Source: Paludibacteraceae bacterium (GTDB taxonomy: Bacteria > Bacteroidota > Bacteroidia > Bacteroidales > Paludibacteraceae). From it: a stretch of 64,000 nucleotides of DNA. How positions within the stretch are numbered: the first letter of the stretch is position 1; the number at the start of each line of letters is the position of its first letter. The notes under the pieces are model-generated. The model saw only the letters and a program-made list of their open reading frames with translations. It did no database searches and was not told the origin of the DNA. The position numbers and the translations under genes are program-made. Location of the stretch: positions 53,863-117,862 of the forward strand of contig JAKSKR010000004.1 of the NCBI GenBank assembly GCA_024401645.1. The letters are read 5' to 3'. Below are positions 35,172 to 43,986 of this stretch, piece by piece.

Positions 35172-35996
35172 ATGCAATCGAAAGGGAAAAGCATTTGTAA
35201 TATACTGAAGGAAATCCGCAAACAGATTGCCGATGCCAACAATATAGAATTTACCCCCAGTGTCTGTCACCACCAGGGCGAATGCTGCGGCACTTGTCCC
35301 ATGTGCGAAAGCGAGAAAAGCTTTATTGAGCAGCAAATAAGCTTGAAACAGAAAGCCGGACAAGCCATTAAGATTGTGGGCATAGCTTCTAGCCTTGTAG
35401 CTATGGCGGCGCAACCTTTGAGCGCACAAACGCCTGAAGCATTAGCGGAAGATGCGGTAATGAACTGGGATTTGCATTTCTTCGACTTTAATGGTAATGT
35501 CAAGCCCGAATATGAAACGCAAAGCGAAGAATTAGCCGAGTTTGTTAAGGCGAATCCCAACGAAATTTATATCCTAGTCGGGCATACCGATGAACGAGGG
35601 CGTGAAAGCTATAACTTAAAATTAAGTCAGAAGCGTTCCGAATATATGGTAGGTCTCATCCGCCGCAGGTGTGAGAATGAGAAACTTGTTTTAGTGCCAG
35701 TTGGTGCTGCCGCGTATGAGCCGCGTATTCGGAATGCGCAAGACGAGGCCGAGCACGAGCAGAACCGCAGGGCAACCATCGAGACATACAAGTATGGTCA
35801 ACACACCGGCAAGGTGGGGGCGCTTGTCGAGTTCGGACTTTGTCAGGCCCTGGGTGTTACCGTTCCTCATAAGGTAGAGAAAACCCTCAACGCCTTAAAT
35901 GCGCAACCTTACGATGCTGCCACCATGAAGGCAGATTATGACAATATTGCAAGAAAAATACACGGTTTAATAAAGTCAAAGGGACTGGTTCCTTAA
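35172..35996 (+). CDS. OmpA-family protein with Cys-rich N-terminal domain
   Basis: A 274-aa protein starting at the ATG at 35172 (MQSKGKSICNILKEIRKQ); a TTG six bases upstream is unlikely. Residues 1-50 form a small Cys-rich module, HHQGECCGTCPMCESE, which I have seen as an N-terminal piece of envelope proteins in Prevotella/Bacteroides. A hydrophobic helix follows (about 62-82, IVGIASSLVAMAA), ending LSAQ. The C-terminal OmpA domain (about 95-195) contains YILVGHTDERGRESYNLKLSQKR and NRRATIE, residues that bind peptidoglycan. The tail is of unknown role. A Cys module before the membrane segment suggests a cytoplasmic metal or redox site joined to a periplasmic wall-binding part. Confidence 0.8.
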   Translation: MQSKGKSICNILKEIRKQIADANNIEFTPSVCHHQGECCGTCPMCESEKSFIEQQISLKQKAGQAIKIVGIASSLVAMAAQPLSAQTPEALAEDAVMNWDLHFFDFNGNVKPEYETQSEELAEFVKANPNEIYILVGHTDERGRESYNLKLSQKRSEYMVGLIRRRCENEKLVLVPVGAAAYEPRIRNAQDEAEHEQNRRATIETYKYGQHTGKVGALVEFGLCQALGVTVPHKVEKTLNALNAQPYDAATMKADYDNIARKIHGLIKSKGLVP

Positions 35997-36090
35997 TTGC
36001 CAATAAGCACATTTCAATTGTTATAAGTTTATCTTATCATTCTGTTGAAATATTTAGGTGTAATTAGCAACCAATAAGTCTCTTTTTTCA

Positions 36091-36098
36091 TATCTTTG
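36091..36098 (+). promoter_or_regulatory. -7 box of the structured RNA
   Basis: TATCTTTG matches TAnnTTTG. The predicted start is near 36105. No clear TTTG lies at -33. Confidence 0.6.
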
Positions 36099-36103
36099 CC
36101 GTA

Positions 36104-36328
36104 CATAGTGCTTATTGGGTTGTATCCCCATTAAGACGTAATTCGATGACATAAAAAGTCGTCGCATTCAAATTTGTAAGATTCGAACCGAAAATCCGAC
36201 CAATTTATTTCGTGAATCTTACAGATTGGGATGCGCCTATCTATAGGCGCACCCTTTCTGTGTATTCACGATAGGTTCCTTGGTCGGATAAATCCTGGTT
36301 CGAGTGCACAGAAGGGTGCGTTTTTTTT
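36104..36328 (+). ncRNA. Structured RNA: 6S-like/Bacteroidales-1-like small RNA or leader attenuator
   Basis: The region has a promoter box, no open frame and a terminator. Rod-like fold: TCGAACC (36183-36189) with GGTTCGA (36297-36303); ATCCGACCAA (36194-36203) with TTGGTCGGAT (36280-36289); TCGTGAAT (36210-36217) with ATTCACGA (36264-36271); and an apical hairpin TGCGCCTA (36232-36239) / TAGGCGCA (36244-36251). Internal loops separate the stems, as in 6S RNA. An alternative stem, 36248-36267 with 36302-36320, is followed by eight T's and is a strong terminator; it excludes most of the rod. Two readings: a free-standing 6S/Bacteroidales-1-type RNA, or a terminator/antiterminator leader of the defence operon 36 bp downstream. 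Family recall is from memory and needs a covariance-model search. Confidence 0.68.
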
Positions 36329-36363
36329 GTGCCCTCTAGTGCATTAAACTAGTTAGATGTACC

Positions 36364-37215
36364 ATGGTATCAAAAACGTCAAAATACACTTTTTCTGGGC
36401 ACGAGTCCTTCCCTTGTAAAACCTTTTGGCTAAAAAAAGGTTATGATTTTATTAATAGCAACTGTGATTTCAATAGTCAAGAAGCTGTTATAAATCTAGG
36501 TGTCGGAAAAAATATGGTGACATCTATTAGATATTGGTTGCGTTCTTTTTGCATGGCAAAGATGGACCAATTAACACCTATAGCTACATATCTGTTTGAT
36601 AAAAAAAATGGTAAAGACCCTTATATTGAAGATTTGGGGACTCTTTGGATTTTACATTTTCTTTTGGTAAGCAAACGTGAAGCCACCCTATATAATTGGT
36701 TGTTTACTCGTTTCCAAAGAGAACGAAAAGAATTCACTAGGCAGAATGTAATCGATTTTGTACATCGTTGTCTAGTTGAAGATAATAAGCTAGGGATTTT
36801 TAACGAGAATACGATAAAAAAGGATGTTGGTGTTCTTTTGCAGAATTATGTGATGCCTTCAAAATCTGTTTCTTTTGATGAGTACAATTCTTTGCTAATA
36901 GATCTGGAATTGATTCGCACAAGCGATTCTAAAAATTATTTTTTCAATTTAGAAGGAAAAAGACAGATACCTTGGCAAATATTCCTCTATGCGATTATTG
37001 AACAAAAACAAGGTGAAAGGACTGTTAGTTTCGATGACCTTCAAGAACTCGGCTTAATATTTTGTATGAGTGATATGGAGGTTATTGAAATGTGTTTACA
37101 AATTGAAGAACAAAAGTCCAAACTGGTTAGGTATAGTGATACTGCTGGTGTAAGGCAATTGCAGTTTATTGAGGAAATTGAAATTTTTGACATTTTGAAC
37201 GAGTATTATGGTTAA
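36364..37215 (+). CDS. DUF4007-like protein, first gene of a Dnd/BREX-like defence operon
   Basis: A 283-aa protein resembling the DUF4007 family, which I associate with DNA-phosphorothioation (Dnd) gene clusters. Recognisable features are the N-terminal FSGHESFPCKTFWLKKGYDF, GVGKNMVTSIRYWL (residues about 45-60) and LGTLWILHFLL. The rest is helical with winged-helix-like character, consistent with DNA binding. No enzymatic motif. Its stop overlaps the ATG of the ATPase gene by 8 bp. Base composition is much more AT-rich than the flanking core genes, pointing to horizontal transfer. The exact role in such systems is not known to me. Confidence 0.72.
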   Translation: MVSKTSKYTFSGHESFPCKTFWLKKGYDFINSNCDFNSQEAVINLGVGKNMVTSIRYWLRSFCMAKMDQLTPIATYLFDKKNGKDPYIEDLGTLWILHFLLVSKREATLYNWLFTRFQRERKEFTRQNVIDFVHRCLVEDNKLGIFNENTIKKDVGVLLQNYVMPSKSVSFDEYNSLLIDLELIRTSDSKNYFFNLEGKRQIPWQIFLYAIIEQKQGERTVSFDDLQELGLIFCMSDMEVIEMCLQIEEQKSKLVRYSDTAGVRQLQFIEEIEIFDILNEYYG

Positions 37216-40200
37216 GGAGATGTTTACATTATCAGCTAATATTGAAAATGGCCTTTCTAATAACAATCATTATATTGTAACCCCAAATGTTGAAAAGGTT
37301 TTAAATGAGATTGTAAGTGCCTTTCAAACTGGTATTCATTCTTTTACCATAATTGGAACTTATGGTACTGGCAAATCTTCATTTTTATTGAATTTAGAGA
37401 ATGATTTTATACATTCAAATAAAAAGAAGGTTTTATTAAGGAACCCAGATGTCCTATATAAAGGTGAGTTTGAGGTATTAAATATTCTAGGTGATTCAAA
37501 ATCTTTATCTGAAATTATATTCTCAAAATTAAAGCCATTAGTCAAGGTTGAGAGCGATCCTTTAAATATGCTTAAAGAGTATTACAATACTCTAAAGAGT
37601 AAGGGTAAGTTTTTGTTCATCGCAATTGATGAGTTTGGTAAAGTTTTAGAGCATGCAGTTAAGCACGATCCGGAAGAAGAATTATATTTTTTCCAAAAGT
37701 TAACTGAATTTGTTAATTCTCCAACTCGAGATATATTGTTAGTTTCAACACTTCATCAGAATTTCTCTGCTTATGCCAGTAAATTAAGTCAAGCTCAACG
37801 CAATGAATGGACTAAAGTAAAAGGCCGTTTCCAAGAGGTTGTATTTGCAGAACCAATAGAACAATTATTGTTTTTAGCGGCTGAACATATCTCTGCTAGG
37901 AAGACAAAACAATGTGAGGAAAATCATCTTAAAGAAATTCACACACTTGCTGTAAATACCAAGTTCGTATCTAATAGTTTTAATTACGAAACTGCAAATA
38001 GTCTTTATCCTTTAGATTCCTTCTCGGCATACGCATTAACTCGAGCAATTCAACGTTATGGTCAGAACGAGAGATCTCTCTTTTCATTCTTAACAAGTAA
38101 TGGTCCTCAATCGTTACAGAAGTTTGAAGCAAAAGAGAATCTGACTTATAATCTAGCAGTTGTATACGACTATATTATTAATAGTTTCCATTCCTATTTG
38201 AATGATGCGAATACTGATTCAATGGGATGGCGTGCTATTCGTGTCTCTATTGAACGAATTGAAGGCTCGAATTGGGAAGATGCATACTATCAGCTCGACG
38301 CAATAAAAATCGTTAAGGCAATTGGATTACTTAATTTGTTTGGAAATGCAGGTTTCTCAATGACTGTCCAAAATATGGAAAGTTATTCAGAAATGGCTAT
38401 GGGAATTAAGCACGCAGGTGCTATTCTTAAAGAATTACAAAGATTAAAGATTGTCCGTTATGCAGAGTATAAAAAACGTCTTATTCTTTTCGAAGGAACA
38501 GATATAAATATTGAACAAGAAATTATCAATGCAGGTTTGGTAGTTCCTAAACCTATTGACATTGTTGACGATTTACGTCTGTATTTTAATGATAGGGTTA
38601 GTCCTGTAAGAGCAACTTATTATCATAGGGGAACACCACGATATTTTGAGTATATTTTGAATGGGAAAGCTCTTGATATTGTACCGACAGGTGACGTCGA
38701 TGGTTATGTTCAAATGATATTCTCCACATCAGAGAAGTATATTGATGAACTACGTTTCATTAGTGAAAATAGTGAAAATGCCATTATATATGCTTGTTTT
38801 ACTAATACAGACGAATTAGTTGAACATCTATATAAGATACAGAAATACAATCATATTATCAGTAAAGTCCTTGTCGATGTTTCCGATAAGGTGGCCCACA
38901 AAGAGCTAATACAACTTCTGAATTATGAAAAGACTTTATTAAATAAGGTGATAAACGAAAGCATGTTTTCTTATAGTAAAAATGTGCTTTGGCTTTATAA
39001 GGGAAAAACGCGTAAGGTGAGATCACAGAAAGACTTTAATAAACTGTTATCAGAGGTTTGTGACGATGTATATTCAGAAACTCCAGTATTAAATAACGAG
39101 TTGTTTAATAAACATAAATTATCCTCAAATATCTCGGCTGCAAAAGCAAAGTATTTACAGGCTTTATTGGAAAATAGTGATAAAACAGATTTAGGTTTTG
39201 ACGCTGATAAATTTCCACCTGAAAAGACTATCTATTTTGCTTTGTTAAAGAATACGGGACTTCATGTTAATGGGGAATTTGTAGAGTCTCCTATGTGTAA
39301 GGATATAGCTTCTTTGTGGGAAGCTTCAGAAAGCTTTCTCAAAAGTTCAACCGAAAAGCCTAGGAAAATTTCAGAATTGATTAAAATCCTATCTTCTAAA
39401 CCCTATAAGCTTAAGGATGGTTTTTTAGATTTTTGGATTCCGACATACTTATTCATAAAAAGACAGGATTATGCCCTTTATGGTGATAACGGGCAGTATA
39501 TTCCTAACATTAACATCGAATTTTTTGATTTGCTAAAGAAACACCCTAGTGATTTTAAGGTGAAATCTTATGCGATTGATGGCATTAAACTGCAATTCTT
39601 CAATCAGTATAGAAAGTTTATTGGACAAAATGAGAAGGAGAATATTAAAGGTTCTTCATTTATTGAGACCATTAAACCATTCTTCTATTTCTATTCTAAG
39701 CAACTAAATGAATATGCAAAGAATACGAAAAAGATAGATCATAAGGAGACCATACGTTTTAGGGATGTCTTATCAAAGGCAAAAGATCCAGAGAAAACTT
39801 TTTTTGAAGACTTGCCATTGGCTTTGGGTTACGACAAAAGTAAGGACGATGATTTCGTTTTTGATTATTGTAATATCATCCAGCGTGCAGTTCGTGAGTT
39901 AAGGGCTTGTTACTCTCAACTTATTGAAAGGATAGAAGCTCATCTAGTAGAAGGTTTGGGCCTTTCAACTAGTGAATATTCCGTTTATGTAAATGAAATT
40001 CAGACTCGCTTGTCAAAGGTAAAGGAACATCTTTTAACTCCACGTCAAAAAGAGTTCTATCAGCATGCCATGGCTAAATTCGAAAAACGAGAAGAATGGT
40101 ATCAGTCCGTTTGTTATTCAGTTCTAAATTCACCTCTAGACCGAATGCGTGATGAACAGGAACCAAAACTGCTCGACGATCTTGTTTTCCTATTCAGAGA

Positions 40201-40375
40201 GTGCGAGAGACAAGCTGTAATTTCAGAAGGACTGAATTATAAAATTGATGAGAACGAAGAAATGTTGTCAAATGACCTTGAGTCAAAAATAAATAAGATT
40301 CTTTCGGGAAATGATAACCTTGATGTGTATACTTTAACGCGTATACTACAGAAAAAACTTCATGATAATGAGTAA
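37208..40375 (+). CDS. Large P-loop ATPase (BrxC-like) of the defence operon
   Basis: A 1055-aa AAA-type ATPase. Walker A is GTYGTGKS at residues 50-57 and Walker B FLFIAIDEFGK at 135-145 (D141, E142), followed by LVSTLHQNF (sensor-like). The remaining 800 residues are helical and unrecognised, with a Lys/Glu-rich C-terminal coiled region. The domain layout and length recall BrxC/PglY ATPases of BREX systems and the large ATPases of Dnd restriction modules (DptF/DptH), but I cannot place it in either. It overlaps the DUF4007-like gene by 8 bp and the next gene by 8 bp. Likely role: a DNA-associated motor or assembly factor for the complex. Confidence 0.82.
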   Translation: MVKEMFTLSANIENGLSNNNHYIVTPNVEKVLNEIVSAFQTGIHSFTIIGTYGTGKSSFLLNLENDFIHSNKKKVLLRNPDVLYKGEFEVLNILGDSKSLSEIIFSKLKPLVKVESDPLNMLKEYYNTLKSKGKFLFIAIDEFGKVLEHAVKHDPEEELYFFQKLTEFVNSPTRDILLVSTLHQNFSAYASKLSQAQRNEWTKVKGRFQEVVFAEPIEQLLFLAAEHISARKTKQCEENHLKEIHTLAVNTKFVSNSFNYETANSLYPLDSFSAYALTRAIQRYGQNERSLFSFLTSNGPQSLQKFEAKENLTYNLAVVYDYIINSFHSYLNDANTDSMGWRAIRVSIERIEGSNWEDAYYQLDAIKIVKAIGLLNLFGNAGFSMTVQNMESYSEMAMGIKHAGAILKELQRLKIVRYAEYKKRLILFEGTDINIEQEIINAGLVVPKPIDIVDDLRLYFNDRVSPVRATYYHRGTPRYFEYILNGKALDIVPTGDVDGYVQMIFSTSEKYIDELRFISENSENAIIYACFTNTDELVEHLYKIQKYNHIISKVLVDVSDKVAHKELIQLLNYEKTLLNKVINESMFSYSKNVLWLYKGKTRKVRSQKDFNKLLSEVCDDVYSETPVLNNELFNKHKLSSNISAAKAKYLQALLENSDKTDLGFDADKFPPEKTIYFALLKNTGLHVNGEFVESPMCKDIASLWEASESFLKSSTEKPRKISELIKILSSKPYKLKDGFLDFWIPTYLFIKRQDYALYGDNGQYIPNINIEFFDLLKKHPSDFKVKSYAIDGIKLQFFNQYRKFIGQNEKENIKGSSFIETIKPFFYFYSKQLNEYAKNTKKIDHKETIRFRDVLSKAKDPEKTFFEDLPLALGYDKSKDDDFVFDYCNIIQRAVRELRACYSQLIERIEAHLVEGLGLSTSEYSVYVNEIQTRLSKVKEHLLTPRQKEFYQHAMAKFEKREEWYQSVCYSVLNSPLDRMRDEQEPKLLDDLVFLFRECERQAVISEGLNYKIDENEEMLSNDLESKINKILSGNDNLDVYTLTRILQKKLHDNE

Positions 40376-41474
40376 AATACGTCATATATTAGGCATATCA
40401 GGAGGTAAGGATAGTGCTGCCTTGTCTATTTATTTAAAACAGAAATATCCTAATCTCAAAATTGAGTACTACAATTCAGATACTGGTTGCGAATTGGCAG
40501 AAACAGAACTGTTGATTGATAGGTTAAGTGCATACCTTGGTGAAATAAAAAGGTTGAGGGCTGCAGAGGGGAGTCCTGAACCTACTCCATTTGAGCATTT
40601 CTTAAAAGCCTTGGGAGGGTTTCTTCCTTCAGTTCAGCAACGTTGGTGTACTCAAAAGATGAAACTTGCAGAATTTGAAAGATATGTAGGTGATGATTAT
40701 GCAGTTTCTTATGTCGGTATACGTGGCGATGAAGATAGAGATGGCTATATATCATCAAAACCGAATATTCAAGCTGTTTTCCCTTTCAGAAAGAATATTT
40801 GGAGTTTAGATGTCATTAATAAGGTTCTTCATAACGATAACTTACAGAAATTAATAGAAATATTTGAAGAATTATGTCCTGCTTCGTTGAAAGACGAAGT
40901 CATGGAGATAGTGAAAAGGCCTATATCAAAGCAGTTCTACTATTCCAAAAAATTGAATGCGCTGCTCGATGTTGATGTTAAATTGTTCAATCATGCTGTA
41001 TTCAGATTTTTGAAAACAACAGATTATCCTGTAGGCAAATTAAATGAAGAAGACTTTCCTTTACTCGATAATGATGATGTTTTAGTAAAGGATGACATTT
41101 TCCGTTTATTGCGCGATAGTGGAGTAGGAGTTCCTGCTTATTATGAAGAAATTCCATTTGAAGTTGATGGAAAGACTGGCACTTATTGCCGTAGTCGTTC
41201 AGGTTGTTATTTCTGTTTCTTTCAACAAAAAATCGAATGGATATGGCTTTACGAACAACATCCCGACCTTTTCGCTAAAGCCATGGAATTTGAGAAAGAT
41301 GGTTATACTTGGATTCAAGGTGAACCGCTTTCCGATTTAATAAAACCAGAAAGAATTCGACAAATAAAGTTAGATATAATAAAACGTCAAGAAGAAGCTA
41401 AAAAGAAACAACAAGGAACTAACCTTGTTGATATTCTAGGTGATGAAATTATGTGCAGTAACTGCTTTATATAA
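40368..41474 (+). CDS. PAPS-reductase-family protein, DndC/BrxP-like
   Basis: A 368-aa ATP-pyrophosphatase-fold protein; the ATG at 40368 is preferred over 40362 and overlaps the ATPase stop. The PP-loop SGGKDSAAL (residues 11-19) binds ATP. Conserved Cys residues, C94 in RWCTQKMK and C274, C280, C283 in TYCRSRSGCYFC, are placed as in DndC for a 4Fe-4S cluster; a further CSNC motif closes the protein. In Dnd systems DndC activates or transfers sulfur to the DNA backbone; BREX type IV carries the related BrxP. The neighbours (helicase, DndD-like ATPase) support a phosphorothioation or PAPS-reductase-type defence role. No cysteine desulfurase gene is in view; a housekeeping IscS could serve. 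Confidence 0.88.
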   Translation: MSKIRHILGISGGKDSAALSIYLKQKYPNLKIEYYNSDTGCELAETELLIDRLSAYLGEIKRLRAAEGSPEPTPFEHFLKALGGFLPSVQQRWCTQKMKLAEFERYVGDDYAVSYVGIRGDEDRDGYISSKPNIQAVFPFRKNIWSLDVINKVLHNDNLQKLIEIFEELCPASLKDEVMEIVKRPISKQFYYSKKLNALLDVDVKLFNHAVFRFLKTTDYPVGKLNEEDFPLLDNDDVLVKDDIFRLLRDSGVGVPAYYEEIPFEVDGKTGTYCRSRSGCYFCFFQQKIEWIWLYEQHPDLFAKAMEFEKDGYTWIQGEPLSDLIKPERIRQIKLDIIKRQEEAKKKQQGTNLVDILGDEIMCSNCFI

Positions 41475-41480
41475 TAAGGT

Positions 41481-43757
41481 ATGCTGAAGAATGATGTAAT
41501 ATGGCCAGATCACAGGCAATTTGACTCTAAAACAGAATGGGAACCTGTAGGCTTCTTTTCCGAATGCTTATGCAATGCTACTTCATTTGATTTGATGTTA
41601 GGATTCTTTTCATCGTCTGCTATAGAAGTATTAGCTGATGGATTCGCTATGTTCCTATATCATGGTGGAAAGATGAGACTCATCATTAATGACGTTCTTA
41701 CACAAGAAGACCAAGACTTTATCGTAAAAGGAACCGAAAGAAGTGTCCTCGATTATTTTGAAATTGAAAACCTGGAGAAGATGAAGGAAACGCTTTCTAA
41801 TAGAAACAAACATTTCTTTAATTGTCTCTCCTTCCTGATGCAAGAGAACCGACTGGAGATAAGGATTATTCGTCCTCGCAATAGTGTTGGTATTTCTCAT
41901 CCAAAGCTCGGAGTGTTTGGTGATGCTTACAATTTCATCGGTTTTAATGGTTCTTGCAATTTCTCTCGCAATGCCCTAATTGAGAATATCGAAAGTGTCA
42001 CCATAGATTGTGACTGGGATGGAGATGTGGCAAAAAACAGAGTACGCCATAATATAGAAATCTTTAATAGAGCTTTTTCTGGGGATAATCCGAACTACGA
42101 ATATATTGATGCTGCAAAGATTAAGAGCAACATACAACATTGCTTCCGCAATAAAGCCGTTGAGGAACTGCTTGTGGAAGAGGAAGAGATTATGCGCAAG
42201 GAGAAGAAAATCTATCCAATCAACAACAATGTTGCATATGCTCTGAAAAGAACTCGTGAGAAGGTGAATAGTGCCATATCCTTAATCAAGGAGAAATACT
42301 CAAAGACGATTGTAGACAAGGATGCACCTTCTTTCCCTTACACTACTGGTCCTCGTGAATACCAGAAACAAGCATTTGATAACTGGATTGCAAACAAACA
42401 AAAAGGGTTGTTCGCAATGGCTACTGGTACGGGTAAGACGATAACATCATTGAATTGTCTTCTTAATATATATAAAGGAAAGGCTGGATTTTACAAGGCA
42501 ATCATACTCGTTCCCACAACTGTACTTGTAGATCAATGGGCAGAGGAGTGTAAGAAATTCCACTTTGACAACATTGTTAAGGTCTATGCCAAGAATACGT
42601 CTTGGAAGAAAGCCCTTGATAATATCATATTACAAGAAAAGGTTGATGAAGGCAACAAGCTGAATTATGTCATTATCTCTACATACGCTTCCTTCGCACG
42701 TGACAACGTATTTTCTATTCTTACACAGTTACCAAAGAAAAAGGTACTATTTATTGCAGACGAGTGTCACAATATTGGAGCAGGAAAGATCAAGGTAAGA
42801 CTGCCATATATTCCATTCCTTCGCAGAATAGGACTATCTGCTACACCACAACGACAGTTTGACGATGCTGGTAATAATGCAATCAACGACTTCTTTGGAA
42901 TAAAAGACAACTACACTTTCGAATATTCTATGAAGGAAGCTATCCAAGAAGGCAAACTCTGTCAATACTACTATTACCCACATGTTGTTTATCTGAATTC
43001 AGAAGAGATGAAAGAATACAACGAACTCTCGATAAAATTAGCAAAGATGTATGTGGTTGATAGTGACAGATTCAAAAATGATGATATGCTTATGGCTTTG
43101 TTGCTGAAGCGTAAGCGCATAATCCATAAGGCGGAAGGAAAGAAACTCGTATTCAGTCAGATACTCAAAGAGCGAATCAAAATTAATGGTTCGTTGAAGT
43201 ATTCTCTGATTTACGTACCAGAAGGTAACGAACCTTCTGAATATATGGATAACGATTATGACGGACATGACACTATCGACGATGACGATGAAACCATGCA
43301 CTTGATAGAAGAATATACTCGACTGGTTGCAGAGACAGATCCTCACACAACGGTCATGATGTTCACTGGTGAGACGTCTGGACGTGATGAAATACTCGAC
43401 AAATTTGCCAAAGGACAATTGGATGTACTGACTTCTATGAAATGTCTGGATGAGGGCGTTGATGTGCCAAGAAGTGAAATGGCCATATTCTGCGCAAGTA
43501 CAGGTAATCCTCGTCAGTTTATTCAGCGAAGAGGTCGAATTCTTCGCACGCATAAAGAAAAAAAATTCGCTATAATCCATGATTTGGTGGTGGCTCCAAA
43601 GATTGATTATGGATCACCATCGTACAACATGGAGCGTAATCTGCTAAACAATGAAATGCAAAGAGTTCGTGAATTTGCTGATCTATCCCAAAATAGCAGC
43701 GACACGGTTAAAGAACTCGAAGATATTCTGACATACTATAATTTACCAACATTTTAA
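41481..43757 (+). CDS. PLD-like nuclease fused to SF2 helicase (restriction component)
   Basis: A 758-aa protein. The N-terminal phospholipase D-like domain (about 1-200) has one HxK motif, H140-x-K142, followed by GFNGSCNFSRNAL, typical of PLD nucleases that dimerise to form one active site. The SF2 helicase part (about 285-720) shows Walker A ATGTGKT (314-320), DECH (427-430), motif III LSATPQRQ, CLDEGVDVP and the arginine-finger motif QFIQRRGRILR. This combination resembles the DNA-phosphorothioation-system restriction enzymes and is likely the DNA-cleaving effector. It begins 6 bp after the PAPS-reductase-like gene. Confidence 0.88.
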   Translation: MLKNDVIWPDHRQFDSKTEWEPVGFFSECLCNATSFDLMLGFFSSSAIEVLADGFAMFLYHGGKMRLIINDVLTQEDQDFIVKGTERSVLDYFEIENLEKMKETLSNRNKHFFNCLSFLMQENRLEIRIIRPRNSVGISHPKLGVFGDAYNFIGFNGSCNFSRNALIENIESVTIDCDWDGDVAKNRVRHNIEIFNRAFSGDNPNYEYIDAAKIKSNIQHCFRNKAVEELLVEEEEIMRKEKKIYPINNNVAYALKRTREKVNSAISLIKEKYSKTIVDKDAPSFPYTTGPREYQKQAFDNWIANKQKGLFAMATGTGKTITSLNCLLNIYKGKAGFYKAIILVPTTVLVDQWAEECKKFHFDNIVKVYAKNTSWKKALDNIILQEKVDEGNKLNYVIISTYASFARDNVFSILTQLPKKKVLFIADECHNIGAGKIKVRLPYIPFLRRIGLSATPQRQFDDAGNNAINDFFGIKDNYTFEYSMKEAIQEGKLCQYYYYPHVVYLNSEEMKEYNELSIKLAKMYVVDSDRFKNDDMLMALLLKRKRIIHKAEGKKLVFSQILKERIKINGSLKYSLIYVPEGNEPSEYMDNDYDGHDTIDDDDETMHLIEEYTRLVAETDPHTTVMMFTGETSGRDEILDKFAKGQLDVLTSMKCLDEGVDVPRSEMAIFCASTGNPRQFIQRRGRILRTHKEKKFAIIHDLVVAPKIDYGSPSYNMERNLLNNEMQRVREFADLSQNSSDTVKELEDILTYYNLPTF

Positions 43758-43762
43758 TACCT

Positions 43763-43981
43763 ATGGAATTTAGAGCAAAAGACAAGTTACTGCAAGCAGT
43801 ACTGAAGGAGCCGGTACTCTGCAAGTTTGGTGAATATGAGCCAGACGATTACCAAACTGTTGACGATGCTATTGAAGCCGACAACGAAGTTGTGAGTGCC
43901 GTTGGTCGTATTATTGAAAGACAATCATCTAATGTGTCAGACAAAGACATATATAGAGAAGTGTGCAATCATCTAAGATAA
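43763..43981 (+). CDS. Small 72-aa protein of the defence operon
   Basis: A 72-aa, acidic, helical protein (MEFRAKDKLLQAVLKEPVL) placed 5 bp after the helicase gene and 5 bp before the DndD-like gene. It has no recognised motif. The tight spacing shows it is a real operon member. It may be a small subunit or regulator of either neighbour, comparable in position but not visibly in sequence to small accessory subunits such as DndE. Confidence 0.72.
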   Translation: MEFRAKDKLLQAVLKEPVLCKFGEYEPDDYQTVDDAIEADNEVVSAVGRIIERQSSNVSDKDIYREVCNHLR

Positions 43982-43986
43982 GAACT

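Noticed and set aside
34453..35200. Several open frames of 60-170 codons across the tandem repeats
   Set aside because: They exist because the repeat periods keep frames open. They have no promoter, family or plausible composition.
36280..36310. tRNA gene, because of a GGTTCGAGT T-loop-like string
   Set aside because: The string pairs with TCGAACC 110 bases upstream in a long rod. No acceptor stem, D-loop or anticodon arm fits.
43038..43580. 180-codon minus-strand frame within the helicase gene
   Set aside because: Antisense shadow of conserved helicase motifs; composition rich in Ile, Phe and His with no family pattern.
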